Source: Chryseobacterium carnipullorum (GTDB lineage: Bacteria > Bacteroidota > Bacteroidia > Flavobacteriales > Weeksellaceae). Taken from it: a stretch of DNA of 64,000 bases. Within the stretch, counting starts at the first letter, position 1. Every line of letters begins with the position of its first letter. The stretch covers positions 1 to 64,000 of the forward strand of contig NZ_FRCD01000006.1 of the NCBI RefSeq assembly GCF_900142785.1. Reading direction: 5' to 3'. Below are positions 42,651-51,484 of the stretch, piece by piece. Under the pieces are notes generated by a model. It saw nothing but the letters and a program-made list of their open reading frames with translations, made no database searches and was not told where the DNA came from. A program made the translations under genes and the position numbers.

Positions 42651-43244
42651 ATGAAAAAAATATTAATCTTGACCTTGTTTAGTATATTCACACAATGTCA
42701 TTCTCAAAAAAACAGTAAAATTATGATACCAACAATAGACAAAGAATTTGAAACCATAACAAAAAAAATAGATGATGGCAGAAAGGATGAAATAAATGGT
42801 AAAAATCATATTATATACACTTCAGCAAAAATTGGTTTTGGAGAAGTAAAATACAATGAAGATTCTTATTTTTCAGTTATAAAGAATTTTTATCCATCAA
42901 AAAACATTCAAAATAAAGGAGTTGCCTTTAATGAAGGAGCACCTATTGGTATATGGTATTATTTTGATCAATCAGGAAAACTAACAAAAGAAGAAAATAC
43001 AGACGAAAATTATGAATTTACTTACCAGAATATTATTACATATTGTGAATTAAATAAAATTAATCTTTCAAAAGGATATAAAGATTCTGGATACCAGACA
43101 AAAGTATTGAAACTAGACTATGAAAGTAGAAATGCATGGCAGATTTCACACCAAATTACAGCAGATCAAATTCAAGAAATAATTTTGGATGGTAAAAATG
43201 GCAAAGAAATTACAAGAAAGACAGTTCCATTCATTAATAACTGA
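42651..43244 (+). CDS. Lipoprotein, candidate immunity to the VgrG effector
   Basis: 197 residues from the ATG at 42651 (a longer in-frame start at 42588 lies inside vgrG and is rejected). The N-terminus MKKILILTLFSIFTQCHSQK has a lipobox-like TQC, so a periplasm-facing lipoprotein is expected. The remainder is lysine- and asparagine-rich, with AFNEGAPIGIWYYFDQSGKL recalling MORN-like repeats. It starts 12 bp after vgrG. Position and envelope location make it a probable immunity protein that stops the protease extension in the periplasm. Confidence 0.7.
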   Translation: MKKILILTLFSIFTQCHSQKNSKIMIPTIDKEFETITKKIDDGRKDEINGKNHIIYTSAKIGFGEVKYNEDSYFSVIKNFYPSKNIQNKGVAFNEGAPIGIWYYFDQSGKLTKEENTDENYEFTYQNIITYCELNKINLSKGYKDSGYQTKVLKLDYESRNAWQISHQITADQIQEIILDGKNGKEITRKTVPFINN

Positions 43245-43248
43245 TGCT

Positions 43249-43650
43249 ATGAAAAAATATCTTTTACTATTCCTGATTTTTTTAGCATCTATTAGTTTTG
43301 CTCAAAAAAATATCATCGGAAAAGAATACACCACCAAGATAGGAAGTATTTATGAAGAAACACCCGAACCTGTTAAATGCTCTGGTTCGACAGATTATTT
43401 AGTTTTAAAATTCAAAAATAAAAATGTTGATGTTATTGAAAAACGTTTAAAATGTAATGAAGAGCAAATATTACATAAGAACAATTTTATTTGGCGTATT
43501 GTAAAAAATAAGATTGATATTCAAATTCCGTCAAATAATCAATCATCATTCATAAAAAACCTAGATTTACGAATTAAAAATAACCAATTGATAGGCTACA
43601 AAGAAGATTGGCAAAAGAAAAAAAGAGAATATATATTTACTCAGAAATAA
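43249..43650 (+). CDS. Secreted small protein, second candidate immunity factor
   Basis: 133 residues from the ATG at 43249; a longer frame from 43189 overlaps the previous gene and is rejected. Signal peptide MKKYLLLFLIFLASISFAQ. The mature part has two cysteines (VKCSGS, LKCNEE) that may form a disulphide and is basic. Starts 4 bp after the lipoprotein stop, so it is in the same transcript. It might be a paralogous immunity protein or a leftover from an earlier effector; no family recognised. Confidence 0.65.
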   Translation: MKKYLLLFLIFLASISFAQKNIIGKEYTTKIGSIYEETPEPVKCSGSTDYLVLKFKNKNVDVIEKRLKCNEEQILHKNNFIWRIVKNKIDIQIPSNNQSSFIKNLDLRIKNNQLIGYKEDWQKKKREYIFTQK

Positions 43651-43657
43651 CGATGAA

Positions 43658-44011
43658 ATGCCACAAAAGATCACAGATACCGCCCAATTATCCTGTAATC
43701 AGGGTACAGCACCGAGTAAGCTTATTGTTACAAGCCAGAATTTCTCTACAGCCGAGGGGAAACATATTGCTACGGAGCAGGATAAACAGGCAAATACCAA
43801 TATAAAGCCTCTCGGACAATGTAAATTAAAACCTACTTCGGGAGGTTATTTACCATGTATTCCTGCTCCAACAGCTTGGCAAAAGACAACCGAAAGAGAT
43901 ACAATCAACAATTACAAAATTCTTACTGAGGACTCTTTTTGTATGTGTAATACTGGGGGGAAAATTACTGTAGATAATAAAGGACATGAAGAGCAACATG
44001 AGATTTCATAA
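43658..44011 (+). CDS. DUF4280 PAAR-like protein
   Basis: 117 residues. The MPQKITDTAQLSCNQGTAPS opening, LGQCKLKPTSGGYLPCIPAP and the late DSFCMCNTGGKITV match DUF4280, the PAAR-like spike-tip family of Bacteroidota. Conserved cysteines fit a zinc- or disulphide-stabilised cone. In type VI subtype iii it would cap the VgrG trimer. It is the last gene of the cassette, 7 bp after the second immunity gene, and is followed by a strong bidirectional terminator. Confidence 0.82.
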   Translation: MPQKITDTAQLSCNQGTAPSKLIVTSQNFSTAEGKHIATEQDKQANTNIKPLGQCKLKPTSGGYLPCIPAPTAWQKTTERDTINNYKILTEDSFCMCNTGGKITVDNKGHEEQHEIS

Positions 44012-44015
44012 TCTT

Positions 44016-44062
44016 AAAAATGATTGGTTCTACCACATAATATAGTAAAACCAATCATTTTT
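44016..44062. terminator. Strong bidirectional terminator
   Basis: AAAAATGATTGGTT (44016-44029) and AACCAATCATTTTT (44049-44062) are perfect 14-bp arms with an AT-rich loop, between the convergent DUF4280 and CvfB-like genes. Confidence 0.9.
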
Positions 44063-44067
44063 ATTTT

Positions 44068-44892
44068 TTATACTAATTTTATTTTATCGTCCATAATTTC
44101 AACGATCTTATCTTTGTACAGTCCGCCGAGGGCCTTTTTAAAATTCTTTTTGCTCATCTGAAGCTCATCTTTGATCTCTTCAGGCGTAGATTTGTCTGAC
44201 AGAAAAAGAAGTCCGTAGTTCTCTTCCAGTTTGTCAAGAATTTTTTGCTTGAATTCATCTACATTCTCAAAACCTTCAGGCTGCAAAGAGATATCGATCT
44301 TACCATCTTCACGGATGGCCTTGATGTATCCGCCTTCTTCTGACAATGGGTATAGTTTTTTGAAAACATCCGAGGTGTACACAAGCCCGATGTATTTTTT
44401 ATTGATGACTACATTCCAGCCTAATTCACTTTCATTCATGATAATCAGGTCCACTTTTTCACCTTTTTCAAAAGGAAGATCCTGATACTGTGGATTTCTT
44501 TTGAATTTTGTAGTTCCTGTGATCAGTCCCAGAGCATCATCTACATAAAGATAAACCAAATATCTTTTTCCTTCAATAATTTTTGATTTCTGCTGTTTGT
44601 AGGGGATAAAAAGGTCTTTGATAATTCCCCAGTCCATAAATGCACCGCTCGGAAGACTTTGTACACAGCCCATTACGGCATACTCTCCTACTTCAGCCAA
44701 TGGTATTTCAGTGGTGGCCTTTAATTTTCCGTCATCCTGATAGACAAAAACTTCAACATCATCATCAATTTCTTTGTCATCACTGGTGAAAACCTTAGGT
44801 AAAAAAGCTTTTTCACCTGATTCATCCACCAGGATCCATCCTGAATGATTTTTTTCTGAAATTTTTAAAGTCTGGGTTTTTCCGAGTTGCAT
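44068..44892 (-). CDS. CvfB-like S1 RNA-binding protein
   Basis: 274 residues from the ATG at 44892 (MQLGKTQTL); a start 21 bp upstream is possible but less likely. Several OB/S1-like domains (GWILVDESGEKAFLPKVF, KRYLVYLYVDDALGLITG) are followed by a C-terminal winged helix (STPEEIKDELQMSKKNFKKA then LGGLYKDKIVE). This is the layout of CvfB, an RNA-binding protein linked to virulence-factor expression in Staphylococcus. Role here unknown, likely post-transcriptional. It ends at the terminator next to the VgrG cassette. Confidence 0.9.
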   Translation of the reverse strand: MQLGKTQTLKISEKNHSGWILVDESGEKAFLPKVFTSDDKEIDDDVEVFVYQDDGKLKATTEIPLAEVGEYAVMGCVQSLPSGAFMDWGIIKDLFIPYKQQKSKIIEGKRYLVYLYVDDALGLITGTTKFKRNPQYQDLPFEKGEKVDLIIMNESELGWNVVINKKYIGLVYTSDVFKKLYPLSEEGGYIKAIREDGKIDISLQPEGFENVDEFKQKILDKLEENYGLLFLSDKSTPEEIKDELQMSKKNFKKALGGLYKDKIVEIMDDKIKLV

Positions 44893-45069
44893 TGAATATA
44901 AAATTAGCCACAAAGGTACGGAAAATTGAAGATTCTAAAACTACATATCCCATTTTACTCCAAATCATCGCATTCTTCTGTCTTAAAACCGCAGATAAAA
45001 CCTGTACATTTGATCAAAAATTACTAAAAAAAGCATCTTCCTGTTTTTTATATTCCGTATACATCACTC

Positions 45070-45912
45070 TTATTGAGCAACGTTGAAATGAGCCTGAATA
45101 CCTTTTAATTTCGAATCTATCTTTCCTAATAAATCGTTAGAAAGATGATCAAGGTTAAAGTGATTTTTCAATAAAAGAGTTAATTGATCCTGATTTGTCA
45201 TTTCAGAGCTTTCTTTTCTTCCATCATTCCATCGGACCGTCAGTGTACTGTTAAAAAGAGCATATCTCGCCTCTTCATCTACTCTTGTAATCATCAGAAA
45301 TTGATTAAACACAGAATTTGGACCGGTCGCAATATACCAGTTGGCCATTTCCAGATCTGAGAATTCTACTTCTTCGAGAGAAAATTTGTAAATAGGCAGC
45401 CACTCATCTTTTAAAACCTCCAGTCTGTAGAAACCTTCTGTATCCACCAGGCGAAATAAACCGTTCGGAGTTTCCTGTTCAATACCTGTTTCCAATACCA
45501 TCGGTGAAGTAAGGGTCATAGAACCAAAACCAACATCTACCAGATACTTTACCCCTTCTATATCTGTACTGAGCATCATATGAGAGCGGGCGGTTCCGGT
45601 TCCGTCTTTACTGCCCCATACTACCCTTGCAAGGTGCATTTTAATGGTAAACCCTAAACTTTCCAAAACATTTTTAAACAGTGAATTTTGTTCATAGCAA
45701 TATCCTCCACGCTGAAGCTGTACTAATTTGTTGAAAATAATATCCGACTGTAATGACGGAGTTTTTCCTGTAAAGGGATCTATATTTTCAAATGTGATAT
45801 GTTTAGGATGAAGTTGATGAAGTGTTTTCAGTAGTTTTAATTTCCCTTCATTAACGTCTGTATTTGCAGCACCAATCCGTTTAAGATATAATTTCAATTC
45901 CTGGTTGTCCAT
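45070..45912 (-). CDS. nat: Arylamine N-acetyltransferase
   Basis: 280 residues with the complete cysteine-protease-like triad: C72 in RGGYCYEQN, H111 in RSHMML and D126 in VDVGFG. The enzyme moves acetyl from acetyl-CoA to arylamines or hydrazines. Family length and spacing are normal. It stands alone on the minus strand between the CvfB-like protein and a long gap. Physiological substrate not clear; detoxification of aromatic amines is common. Confidence 0.94.
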   Translation of the reverse strand: MDNQELKLYLKRIGAANTDVNEGKLKLLKTLHQLHPKHITFENIDPFTGKTPSLQSDIIFNKLVQLQRGGYCYEQNSLFKNVLESLGFTIKMHLARVVWGSKDGTGTARSHMMLSTDIEGVKYLVDVGFGSMTLTSPMVLETGIEQETPNGLFRLVDTEGFYRLEVLKDEWLPIYKFSLEEVEFSDLEMANWYIATGPNSVFNQFLMITRVDEEARYALFNSTLTVRWNDGRKESSEMTNQDQLTLLLKNHFNLDHLSNDLLGKIDSKLKGIQAHFNVAQ

Positions 45913-46025
45913 AATGATGACCTTTTAAATGTATTTTTTTACAAATATCGGGATTATTCATGTTTGAGAATAGCTTAAAAGAGAGAATTATATCGACCCA
46001 TCAATCATTTCCTTTCTTCACAAAA

Positions 46026-46050
46026 AAAGAGAAGCAAAATGCTTCTCTTT
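46026..46050 (-). terminator. Rho-independent terminator of lpdA
   Basis: AAAGAGAAGC (46026-46035) and GCTTCTCTTT (46041-46050) are perfect arms with a 5-base loop, 41 bp beyond the lpdA stop, with T's on the minus strand. Confidence 0.8.
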
Positions 46051-46091
46051 AATCTTAAATATTTGAATTTTTAAATCTTTCAATCAAAAAA

Positions 46092-47495
46092 TTACATATG
46101 GATCGATCTCTTACCTGTTGCATCCAATGCTGCTTCTTTAATCGCTTCAGCATAGGTTGGGTGAGCGTGAGAACTTCTTGCAATATCTTCAGCACTTGCA
46201 CGGAATTCCATAGCAATAACGCCTTCTGCAATAAGGTCAGCAGCTCTTGCTCCGATGATGTGCATTCCTAAAACTTCATCAGTCTTTTCATCTGCAATGA
46301 TCTTCACAAGACCATCGATATCACCACTTGCACGGCTTCTACCTAACGCTCTCATCGGGAAAGAACCCACTTTGTAAGCGATTCCTTCTTCTTTCAGCTG
46401 CTCTTCAGTTTTACCTACTCCAGCAACTTCAGGCCAGGTGTAAACAACACCAGGAATCAGGTTGTAATTGATATGAGGTTTTTGACCTGCTAATTGCTCT
46501 GCAACCAACACCCCCTCTTCTTCAGCTTTATGAGCAAGCATTGCTCCTTTGATAACATCACCGATCGCGTAGATGTTGGCAACATTCGTCTGTAGATGAT
46601 CGTTTGTTTTTACTCTTCCTCTTTCGTCAAGTTCTACTCCTGCTTTTTCAAGCGCAAGACCGTCTGTGTAAGGTTTTCTTCCTACAGAAACTAAACAGTA
46701 ATCTCCTTCTACCGTTACTTCTTCTCCTTTCTTATCTTTAGCTGTGATCTTTACGGTATCTCCGTTTCTTTCAACCGCAGAAACCGCAGTAGAAAGCATA
46801 AACTTCATTCCCTGCTTTTTAAGAACTTTAGTCAGCTCCTTACTTAAAGCTCCGTCCATTCCAGGAATAATTTTATCCATGAATTCAACAACAGTTACCT
46901 GAGATCCTAATCTTAAGTATACAGAACCTAATTCAAGACCGATAACTCCTCCTCCGATTACCACCAGATGCTTAGGGATTTCTTTAAGGTTTAAGGCTTC
47001 TGTAGACGTAATCACTCTTTCTTTATCCAGTGAGATGAAAGGAAGTGAAGATGGCTTAGAACCTGTTGCGATAATTGTATATTTTGATTCGATCGTTTCA
47101 GAAGAACCGTCTTTTTTTGTTACTTTGATCTGAGTAGCAGATTCAAAACTTCCAAGACCTTCAAAAACAGTAATTTTATTTTTGTCCATCAAAAAATTGA
47201 TCCCCTTGGTGGTCTGCTCTACGACTTCGTTTTTACGCTCAACCATTCTTGCGATATCAGCCTGTGGCTCATTGATGATAATTCCGTGACCTGCGAAATT
47301 GTGTTTCGCGTTTTCGAAATGCTCAGAGCTGTCTAAAAGCGCTTTTGACGGAATACATCCAACGTTAAGACAAGTTCCGCCTAAAGTTGAATATTTTTCA
47401 ATAATTGCTGTTTTGAAACCTAACTGAGCTGCACGGATAGCAGCTACATAACCTCCAGGACCAGAACCGATTACGGTAACATCGAATTGACTCAT
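46092..47495 (-). CDS. lpdA: Dihydrolipoyl dehydrogenase
   Basis: 467 residues. FAD-binding GSGPGGYVAAIRAAQLG at the start, redox cysteines C42 and C47 (GGTCLNVGCIPSK), the NAD-binding GGGVIGLELGSVYLRLG and the C-terminal HPTYAEAIKEA with the catalytic histidine are all present. E3 component of the pyruvate, 2-oxoglutarate or branched-chain dehydrogenase complexes and of glycine cleavage. Monocistronic here; a good TAAATTTG promoter precedes it. Confidence 0.97.
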   Translation of the reverse strand: MSQFDVTVIGSGPGGYVAAIRAAQLGFKTAIIEKYSTLGGTCLNVGCIPSKALLDSSEHFENAKHNFAGHGIIINEPQADIARMVERKNEVVEQTTKGINFLMDKNKITVFEGLGSFESATQIKVTKKDGSSETIESKYTIIATGSKPSSLPFISLDKERVITSTEALNLKEIPKHLVVIGGGVIGLELGSVYLRLGSQVTVVEFMDKIIPGMDGALSKELTKVLKKQGMKFMLSTAVSAVERNGDTVKITAKDKKGEEVTVEGDYCLVSVGRKPYTDGLALEKAGVELDERGRVKTNDHLQTNVANIYAIGDVIKGAMLAHKAEEEGVLVAEQLAGQKPHINYNLIPGVVYTWPEVAGVGKTEEQLKEEGIAYKVGSFPMRALGRSRASGDIDGLVKIIADEKTDEVLGMHIIGARAADLIAEGVIAMEFRASAEDIARSSHAHPTYAEAIKEAALDATGKRSIHM

Positions 47496-47538
47496 GTTAT
47501 TATATGAATTTGTTTGTTATTATCTTACTTAGTTCTCA

Positions 47539-47569
47539 CAAATTTACTGATTAATTGCCACACCCCCAA
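47539..47569 (-). promoter_or_regulatory. Promoter of lpdA (TTG-20-TAAATTTG)
   Basis: TAAATTTG at 47539-47546 (minus) and TTG at 47567-47569 with a 20-bp spacer, 43 bp before the ATG. The rest of 47496-47829 (about 330 bp) is AT-rich and holds no gene that I can support. Confidence 0.75.
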
Positions 47570-47829
47570 GTGAGTTTTGTCAAGTTTAGGGATGAATTGA
47601 GGATTTAAAAAAAATAGTGATTATCTATTGGCATCGATCTATATATATAATTACAGTAAAACAAATCAAAGGAACTTCAATTTTAACCTCTCCTAAAGTC
47701 ATCAATACTATTCCTAACAAAAGAACTATAGCATTTGCTCTATTTTATGTTTATACAACTGCAAAAAATTAATCCTGAAAGAATAAATATAACCAATATT
47801 CTGATCTATTCTTTACTTGATAACAGAAC

Positions 47830-48180
47830 TTATGCATCTACATTCATTTTTCCACTTCCCAATATTCCGGTAGTTTCAAAAAACGAGCCGCCATATACAT
47901 ACCATTCAAGACTTTCCAGATAGTCAACTGCATTTTCAGGGGTTATTTGTAAGCGGTCTTTTTTTGAAACGATTCCCTTGTACCATCTTCCCGATTTGGA
48001 TAAATGCTCGAATTCAACAAAATAACGAATCCATATTCTTTGACAAAGTTTGCACTGTTGAATGGTTACTTCTGCATATCTTCCGTTGGTATGGTCTATT
48101 CCCAACTCAGAACTTCTGTATTCAGTATAGTCCGAAGTAGGTTTTTCACAAGCACATCCAATTTTGGGGATTTTATTCAT
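47830..48180 (-). CDS. Hypothetical cysteine-rich protein
   Basis: 116 residues with a GCACEKPTSDYTEYR opening and QQCKLCQRIWIRYFVEFEHL; the CAC and CKLC pairs could bind zinc. No signal peptide and no family recognised. The C-terminal part (AVDYLESLEWYVYGGSFFE) is hydrophobic-aromatic. It is on its own; both neighbours are separated by gaps. Probably real from the clean start and codon pattern, function unknown. Confidence 0.6.
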   Translation of the reverse strand: MNKIPKIGCACEKPTSDYTEYRSSELGIDHTNGRYAEVTIQQCKLCQRIWIRYFVEFEHLSKSGRWYKGIVSKKDRLQITPENAVDYLESLEWYVYGGSFFETTGILGSGKMNVDA

Positions 48181-48256
48181 TGAGGAATATTGATTTTAAA
48201 TAAAATTAATGAGGGCCAAATGTAAAAAATATGAAGCTATAACGCAAATCCGCCCA

Positions 48257-49339
48257 TTATTTCTTCACCAGATCAATCAAAACCTTCTCATATTTATCGA
48301 GAATGATATTCTTTGAAAATCTGGATCTGATCGAGTTTTTTATGCCATCCCGATTATGATTATCCTGCAGCACATTGATTAGTCTCTGGGAAAAATTGTC
48401 ATAATCTTCAATATCTGCAACTTCCCCATTCACCTGATGCTGAATGATCTCATTGATTCCTCCGGGACAGTTGTTGGCGAGAGAATAGGTCCCGCAGGCT
48501 CCGGCTTCCAGAAGAACATTCGGAAAACCTTCATACCTTGAGGAAAGGATAAAAAGATCGGCAAATTTAAGAAACTGGTAAGGGTTATCCTGCCTGCCAT
48601 GAAAGATGACATTTTTTAATCCCAAAAAATCCTTCATCTGAATCAGTACATCTTTATCTTTACCATCTCCCAGAATATGGAGCAGGATATTTTCGTTTTT
48701 AAGCCTTGAAAAAACTTTCAACAGGTTATCAAAACCTTTTCTGGCTGACAGATTCCCAATGGCTACCACATTTTTATAATTGTATTTAAAACATTCCGGT
48801 TTCACAGCACCTTCCAGTTTTTCATTGATAAAATCAAAGTCTACCGGATTGTTTATTTTAACGATTTTCTTTTTCTTAATATTAAAATTATCAATCAGAT
48901 CATGCATCATATCGTCGCTTTGCGCAATGATTTTCTGATAATTATTGTAAAAATTATAGAAGAATTTAATCTCTTTTCTGGTCACATGCTGAGATACTAC
49001 ATTGGTTTCGCGGGCGATAAACTTTGTTCGGGGAAAAAGTTTAATAAACATAGCCAGATATGCATTTACTTCGCCAAAACCAGAGAATACGACATCGGGT
49101 TTTCTGCGGTAAATTTCACCTAAAATTGGTTTTAGGGAATGTCGGATTCTTTCCGTATTGATATCAATAATTTCAACGTCTTTTTTCAGAAAATTGAGGT
49201 ATCCGCCCTGTTTGCGGAGAAGCAGGATTTTTGGCTCAAAACGGTCTCTGGAAAGATGATTGGCAATGGTGGTAACAATCCTTTCTGCACCACCGGTTTC
49301 CAGATCCGGCAGAATAAATATGACAGAAATTTTTTTCAT
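48257..49339 (-). CDS. Glycosyltransferase, GT4/GT1 type
   Basis: 360 residues with the GT-B fold. N-terminal VIFILPDLETGGAERIVTTI, then the donor-binding VAIGNLSARKGFDNLLKVF and the C-terminal SSRYEGFPNVLLEAGACGTY (E-x7-E-like motif) typical of family 4 retaining transferases. It adds a sugar in cell-surface polysaccharide or glycolipid assembly; donor unknown. No other polysaccharide gene is adjacent. Confidence 0.92.
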   Translation of the reverse strand: MKKISVIFILPDLETGGAERIVTTIANHLSRDRFEPKILLLRKQGGYLNFLKKDVEIIDINTERIRHSLKPILGEIYRRKPDVVFSGFGEVNAYLAMFIKLFPRTKFIARETNVVSQHVTRKEIKFFYNFYNNYQKIIAQSDDMMHDLIDNFNIKKKKIVKINNPVDFDFINEKLEGAVKPECFKYNYKNVVAIGNLSARKGFDNLLKVFSRLKNENILLHILGDGKDKDVLIQMKDFLGLKNVIFHGRQDNPYQFLKFADLFILSSRYEGFPNVLLEAGACGTYSLANNCPGGINEIIQHQVNGEVADIEDYDNFSQRLINVLQDNHNRDGIKNSIRSRFSKNIILDKYEKVLIDLVKK

Positions 49340-49516
49340 CAGTTAAAGTTAGTAAAAAGTTTTATTAAGTTTCAAATATTGAAATTTTAACTGGACCATT
49401 ACATTATGAAATCCATTCCTTTATTGATGCAAAAGTACAAAATTGTTCCCCATAAAATAAGGAGACATATTTGCTGAAATATACAATGAGTGAAATCTTA
49501 TTTCTTTTAATCATAA

Positions 49517-49550
49517 AAAACCAGGGCAAAAACGCTTCTGCCCTGGTTTA
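49517..49550 (-). terminator. Rho-independent terminator
   Basis: AAACCAGGGCA (49518-49528) and TGCCCTGGTTT (49539-49549) form a GC-rich stem with T's on the minus strand, just after the beta-barrel-like gene's stop. Confidence 0.85.
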
Positions 49551-49574
49551 ATTATTCATTTTTTACTGGTTTAA

Positions 49575-50885
49575 TTATTTTAGTGCTGTTGGCGCACCAA
49601 AACCAAAGTTTAAGGCCAATAATGAAATCAGATTGTTTTCGTTGGTACTTACTATTTCAAAATTTTTCCCTAAAGAATATGAAAGAACAACCTGATCTGT
49701 CAGGCGATAGCTAAGTGTTCCTAAATATTGTACATCCGATTCTTTATTTTTTCGATATAAAATATTATTATCACTGTCTTTACCGACAATAATCTCAGTA
49801 TTTGACTGGCGTCCTATCACCTCCATATGAGCTGAAAATTTATCGAACTTACCATTTACAGCAATCCCGTAGTCAAAATTGTTCTTATATAATTTGTTAT
49901 CAGGAAAATATTTCCCAAAATAATCTGTATTATTCCATTGATAGCGGATTACTCCAATCAACTTAAAATTTTTAAGATCATCAGCAAAACGATAGGACGG
50001 TGTAAGCCAAACAGACTGCTTAGGCACAATAGAAAACTCAAAGTTATTCGTTGGAAAATTGATAAAATTAGCATAAGCCATATCCAAGTAAAATCCATAT
50101 CTATTATTGATATACTCTTTTAGCTCTTTATAATCGCTTTCCATTTTAAAAAAGTTCTTTGACACCGAATTAATTACACCTGCCAATTTTTCGGTATTAA
50201 ATTCCTGTATTTTTGTCTTTTCAATTTCATTACGTAAAGCTTTGGAAAACTCTTTTATTACCTCTTTACTGATTTTTAAACCTAAAAGAGATTCTTCTAT
50301 ATCAGGTTCAAGTTGATCCATAAAATCTTTGCCAGTACTAGGGTTCGATCGTAAAGTGACTATCGCCAGAGGTAAAATTTGAGTAACAATTTTTTCTCCT
50401 AAATATACACTTTCCAATAGTGCTGCTACTTTTTCGTCATCTTTTTTACTTCCCAGAAAGAAAGAAGTTCTATAACCAATTGCCAGACTACTTGTCTTGG
50501 TACTGTCTGAAAGAAAATAGCTTTGGGTAGAAGCTAAAGAAAAAGAAGAGTTTCTTTTTAATTGATCCGTAAATGTGGGTTTTCCTAAATAATCTTTTAA
50601 ACTTAAACCATGATCTTTAAACCAGTAGGGCGTGAATTCTAAAGAAAAATTATCCGGAAGCTTAAGCTTATTATCTGTTGCGAAATTTGAATATATGGCT
50701 GCTTCTAAAGCCTGATATGACTTGGGCTGCAATATAGTCCCCGGTACAATTTCCAAAATACTGGCAGCCGGAGAAGAGGGTACTTTTAAATCTGCTATCT
50801 TCTGACTTTCCTGAGCCTTTATATATAATGGGTTGGAAAGAAGAGCTATTATAAATAAAACAATGATTCTCATAATAAATCTCAA
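49575..50885 (-). CDS. Putative outer-membrane beta-barrel protein
   Basis: 436 residues with a signal peptide (IIVLFIIALLSNPLYIKAQ). The mature part alternates polar and aromatic residues in amphipathic strands (FSLEFTPYWFKDHGLS, LAIGYRTSFFLGS, QSVWLTPSYRFADDLKNFK) and ends LLALNFGFGAPTALK, a C-terminal strand ending in an aromatic-rich pattern. It is probably an outer-membrane barrel; no transport family recognised. It lies 34 bp after a 116-residue protein on the same strand, so the two form an operon behind a long palindrome. Confidence 0.7.
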   Translation of the reverse strand: MRFIMRIIVLFIIALLSNPLYIKAQESQKIADLKVPSSPAASILEIVPGTILQPKSYQALEAAIYSNFATDNKLKLPDNFSLEFTPYWFKDHGLSLKDYLGKPTFTDQLKRNSSFSLASTQSYFLSDSTKTSSLAIGYRTSFFLGSKKDDEKVAALLESVYLGEKIVTQILPLAIVTLRSNPSTGKDFMDQLEPDIEESLLGLKISKEVIKEFSKALRNEIEKTKIQEFNTEKLAGVINSVSKNFFKMESDYKELKEYINNRYGFYLDMAYANFINFPTNNFEFSIVPKQSVWLTPSYRFADDLKNFKLIGVIRYQWNNTDYFGKYFPDNKLYKNNFDYGIAVNGKFDKFSAHMEVIGRQSNTEIIVGKDSDNNILYRKNKESDVQYLGTLSYRLTDQVVLSYSLGKNFEIVSTNENNLISLLALNFGFGAPTALK

Positions 50886-50919
50886 TTTAATATTAATAAA
50901 ACAATAAAAACATTCATAC

Positions 50920-51270
50920 TTATTCTATAATTGAAACATACATCACGATAAGTATTTCATCAGCATCTGATTTAGGATTAGTATGTTTCTTAATTAGCTG
51001 ATCATTTATTTTGTAGTTAATACTAATTGTATCTTCGTGATCTAAAGGATTTTTGCATTTTGTCGTCACAATTAAACTGGAGGAGCGTAGGTCTTTAGCC
51101 AGCCCTATATATTTTGTTTCACTGTCTATAAAGGTTTTGGTAGACTTTTTGGGTGCATGTACGGTCGTGACCGCTATATCACCATCTGATATAAATTCAA
51201 CAGTAAAGTTGATTTGTGTATCATCCTTAGCTTCAAATGATACTTCATCATAAACAAAGATTTTTTCCAT
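50920..51270 (-). CDS. Hypothetical protein of the barrel operon
   Basis: 116 residues, no signal peptide, mostly beta-strand-like (INFTVEFISDGDIAVTTVHA, DTISINYKINDQLIKKH). No family recognised. First gene of the operon with the barrel-like protein. Its promoter has a TAAGTTTG box at 51293-51300 (minus) directly next to a 20-bp-armed palindrome, so it is probably tightly regulated. Confidence 0.65.
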   Translation of the reverse strand: MEKIFVYDEVSFEAKDDTQINFTVEFISDGDIAVTTVHAPKKSTKTFIDSETKYIGLAKDLRSSSLIVTTKCKNPLDHEDTISINYKINDQLIKKHTNPKSDADEILIVMYVSIIE

Positions 51271-51292
51271 GGCATTAAGTTTTAGTTTAACA

Positions 51293-51300
51293 CAAACTTA
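51293..51300 (-). promoter_or_regulatory. -7 box (TAAGTTTG)
   Basis: TAnnTTTG match on the minus strand, 22 bp before the ATG at 51270, next to the palindrome at 51306-51349. Confidence 0.55.
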
Positions 51301-51305
51301 ACAAT

Positions 51306-51349
51306 AAATGCGTTAATCTGTTAAAATTATTTAACAAATTAACGCATTT
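51306..51349. promoter_or_regulatory. 20-bp-armed palindrome over the -33 region
   Basis: AAATGCGTTAATCTGTTAAA (51306-51325) pairs with 51330-51349 (TTTAACAAATTAACGCATTT), one mismatch, 4-base loop. It begins 5 bp beyond the -7 box, so it covers the -33 region; an operator is likelier than a terminator. Confidence 0.65.
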
Positions 51350-51428
51350 CTACATGAATTGTATAAAACTAAATTATAGAAACCACTATAGAATATTATT
51401 TGGACAGGGAAATATTATGTAAAAAAAA

Positions 51429-51454
51429 ACTCCTCCATATTTCTATGGAAGAGT
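51429..51454 (-). terminator. Terminator of recQ
   Basis: ACTC-C-TCCATA (51429-51439) pairs with TATGGA-A-GAGT (51444-51454), with a run of T's on the minus strand. Confidence 0.7.
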
Positions 51455-51484
51455 CATATGAAACTATTTCGTTAATTCTATTTC

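Noticed and set aside
43189..43248. Longer start for the second exported protein
   Set aside because: It overlaps the preceding gene, and the signal peptide begins at 43249.
43608..43805. Plus-strand frame across the DUF4280 start
   Set aside because: A shadow of the DUF4280 gene, which has the recognised domain.
47735..47923. 62-residue plus-strand frame
   Set aside because: Largely antisense to the gene at 47830-48180, with no RBS or domain.
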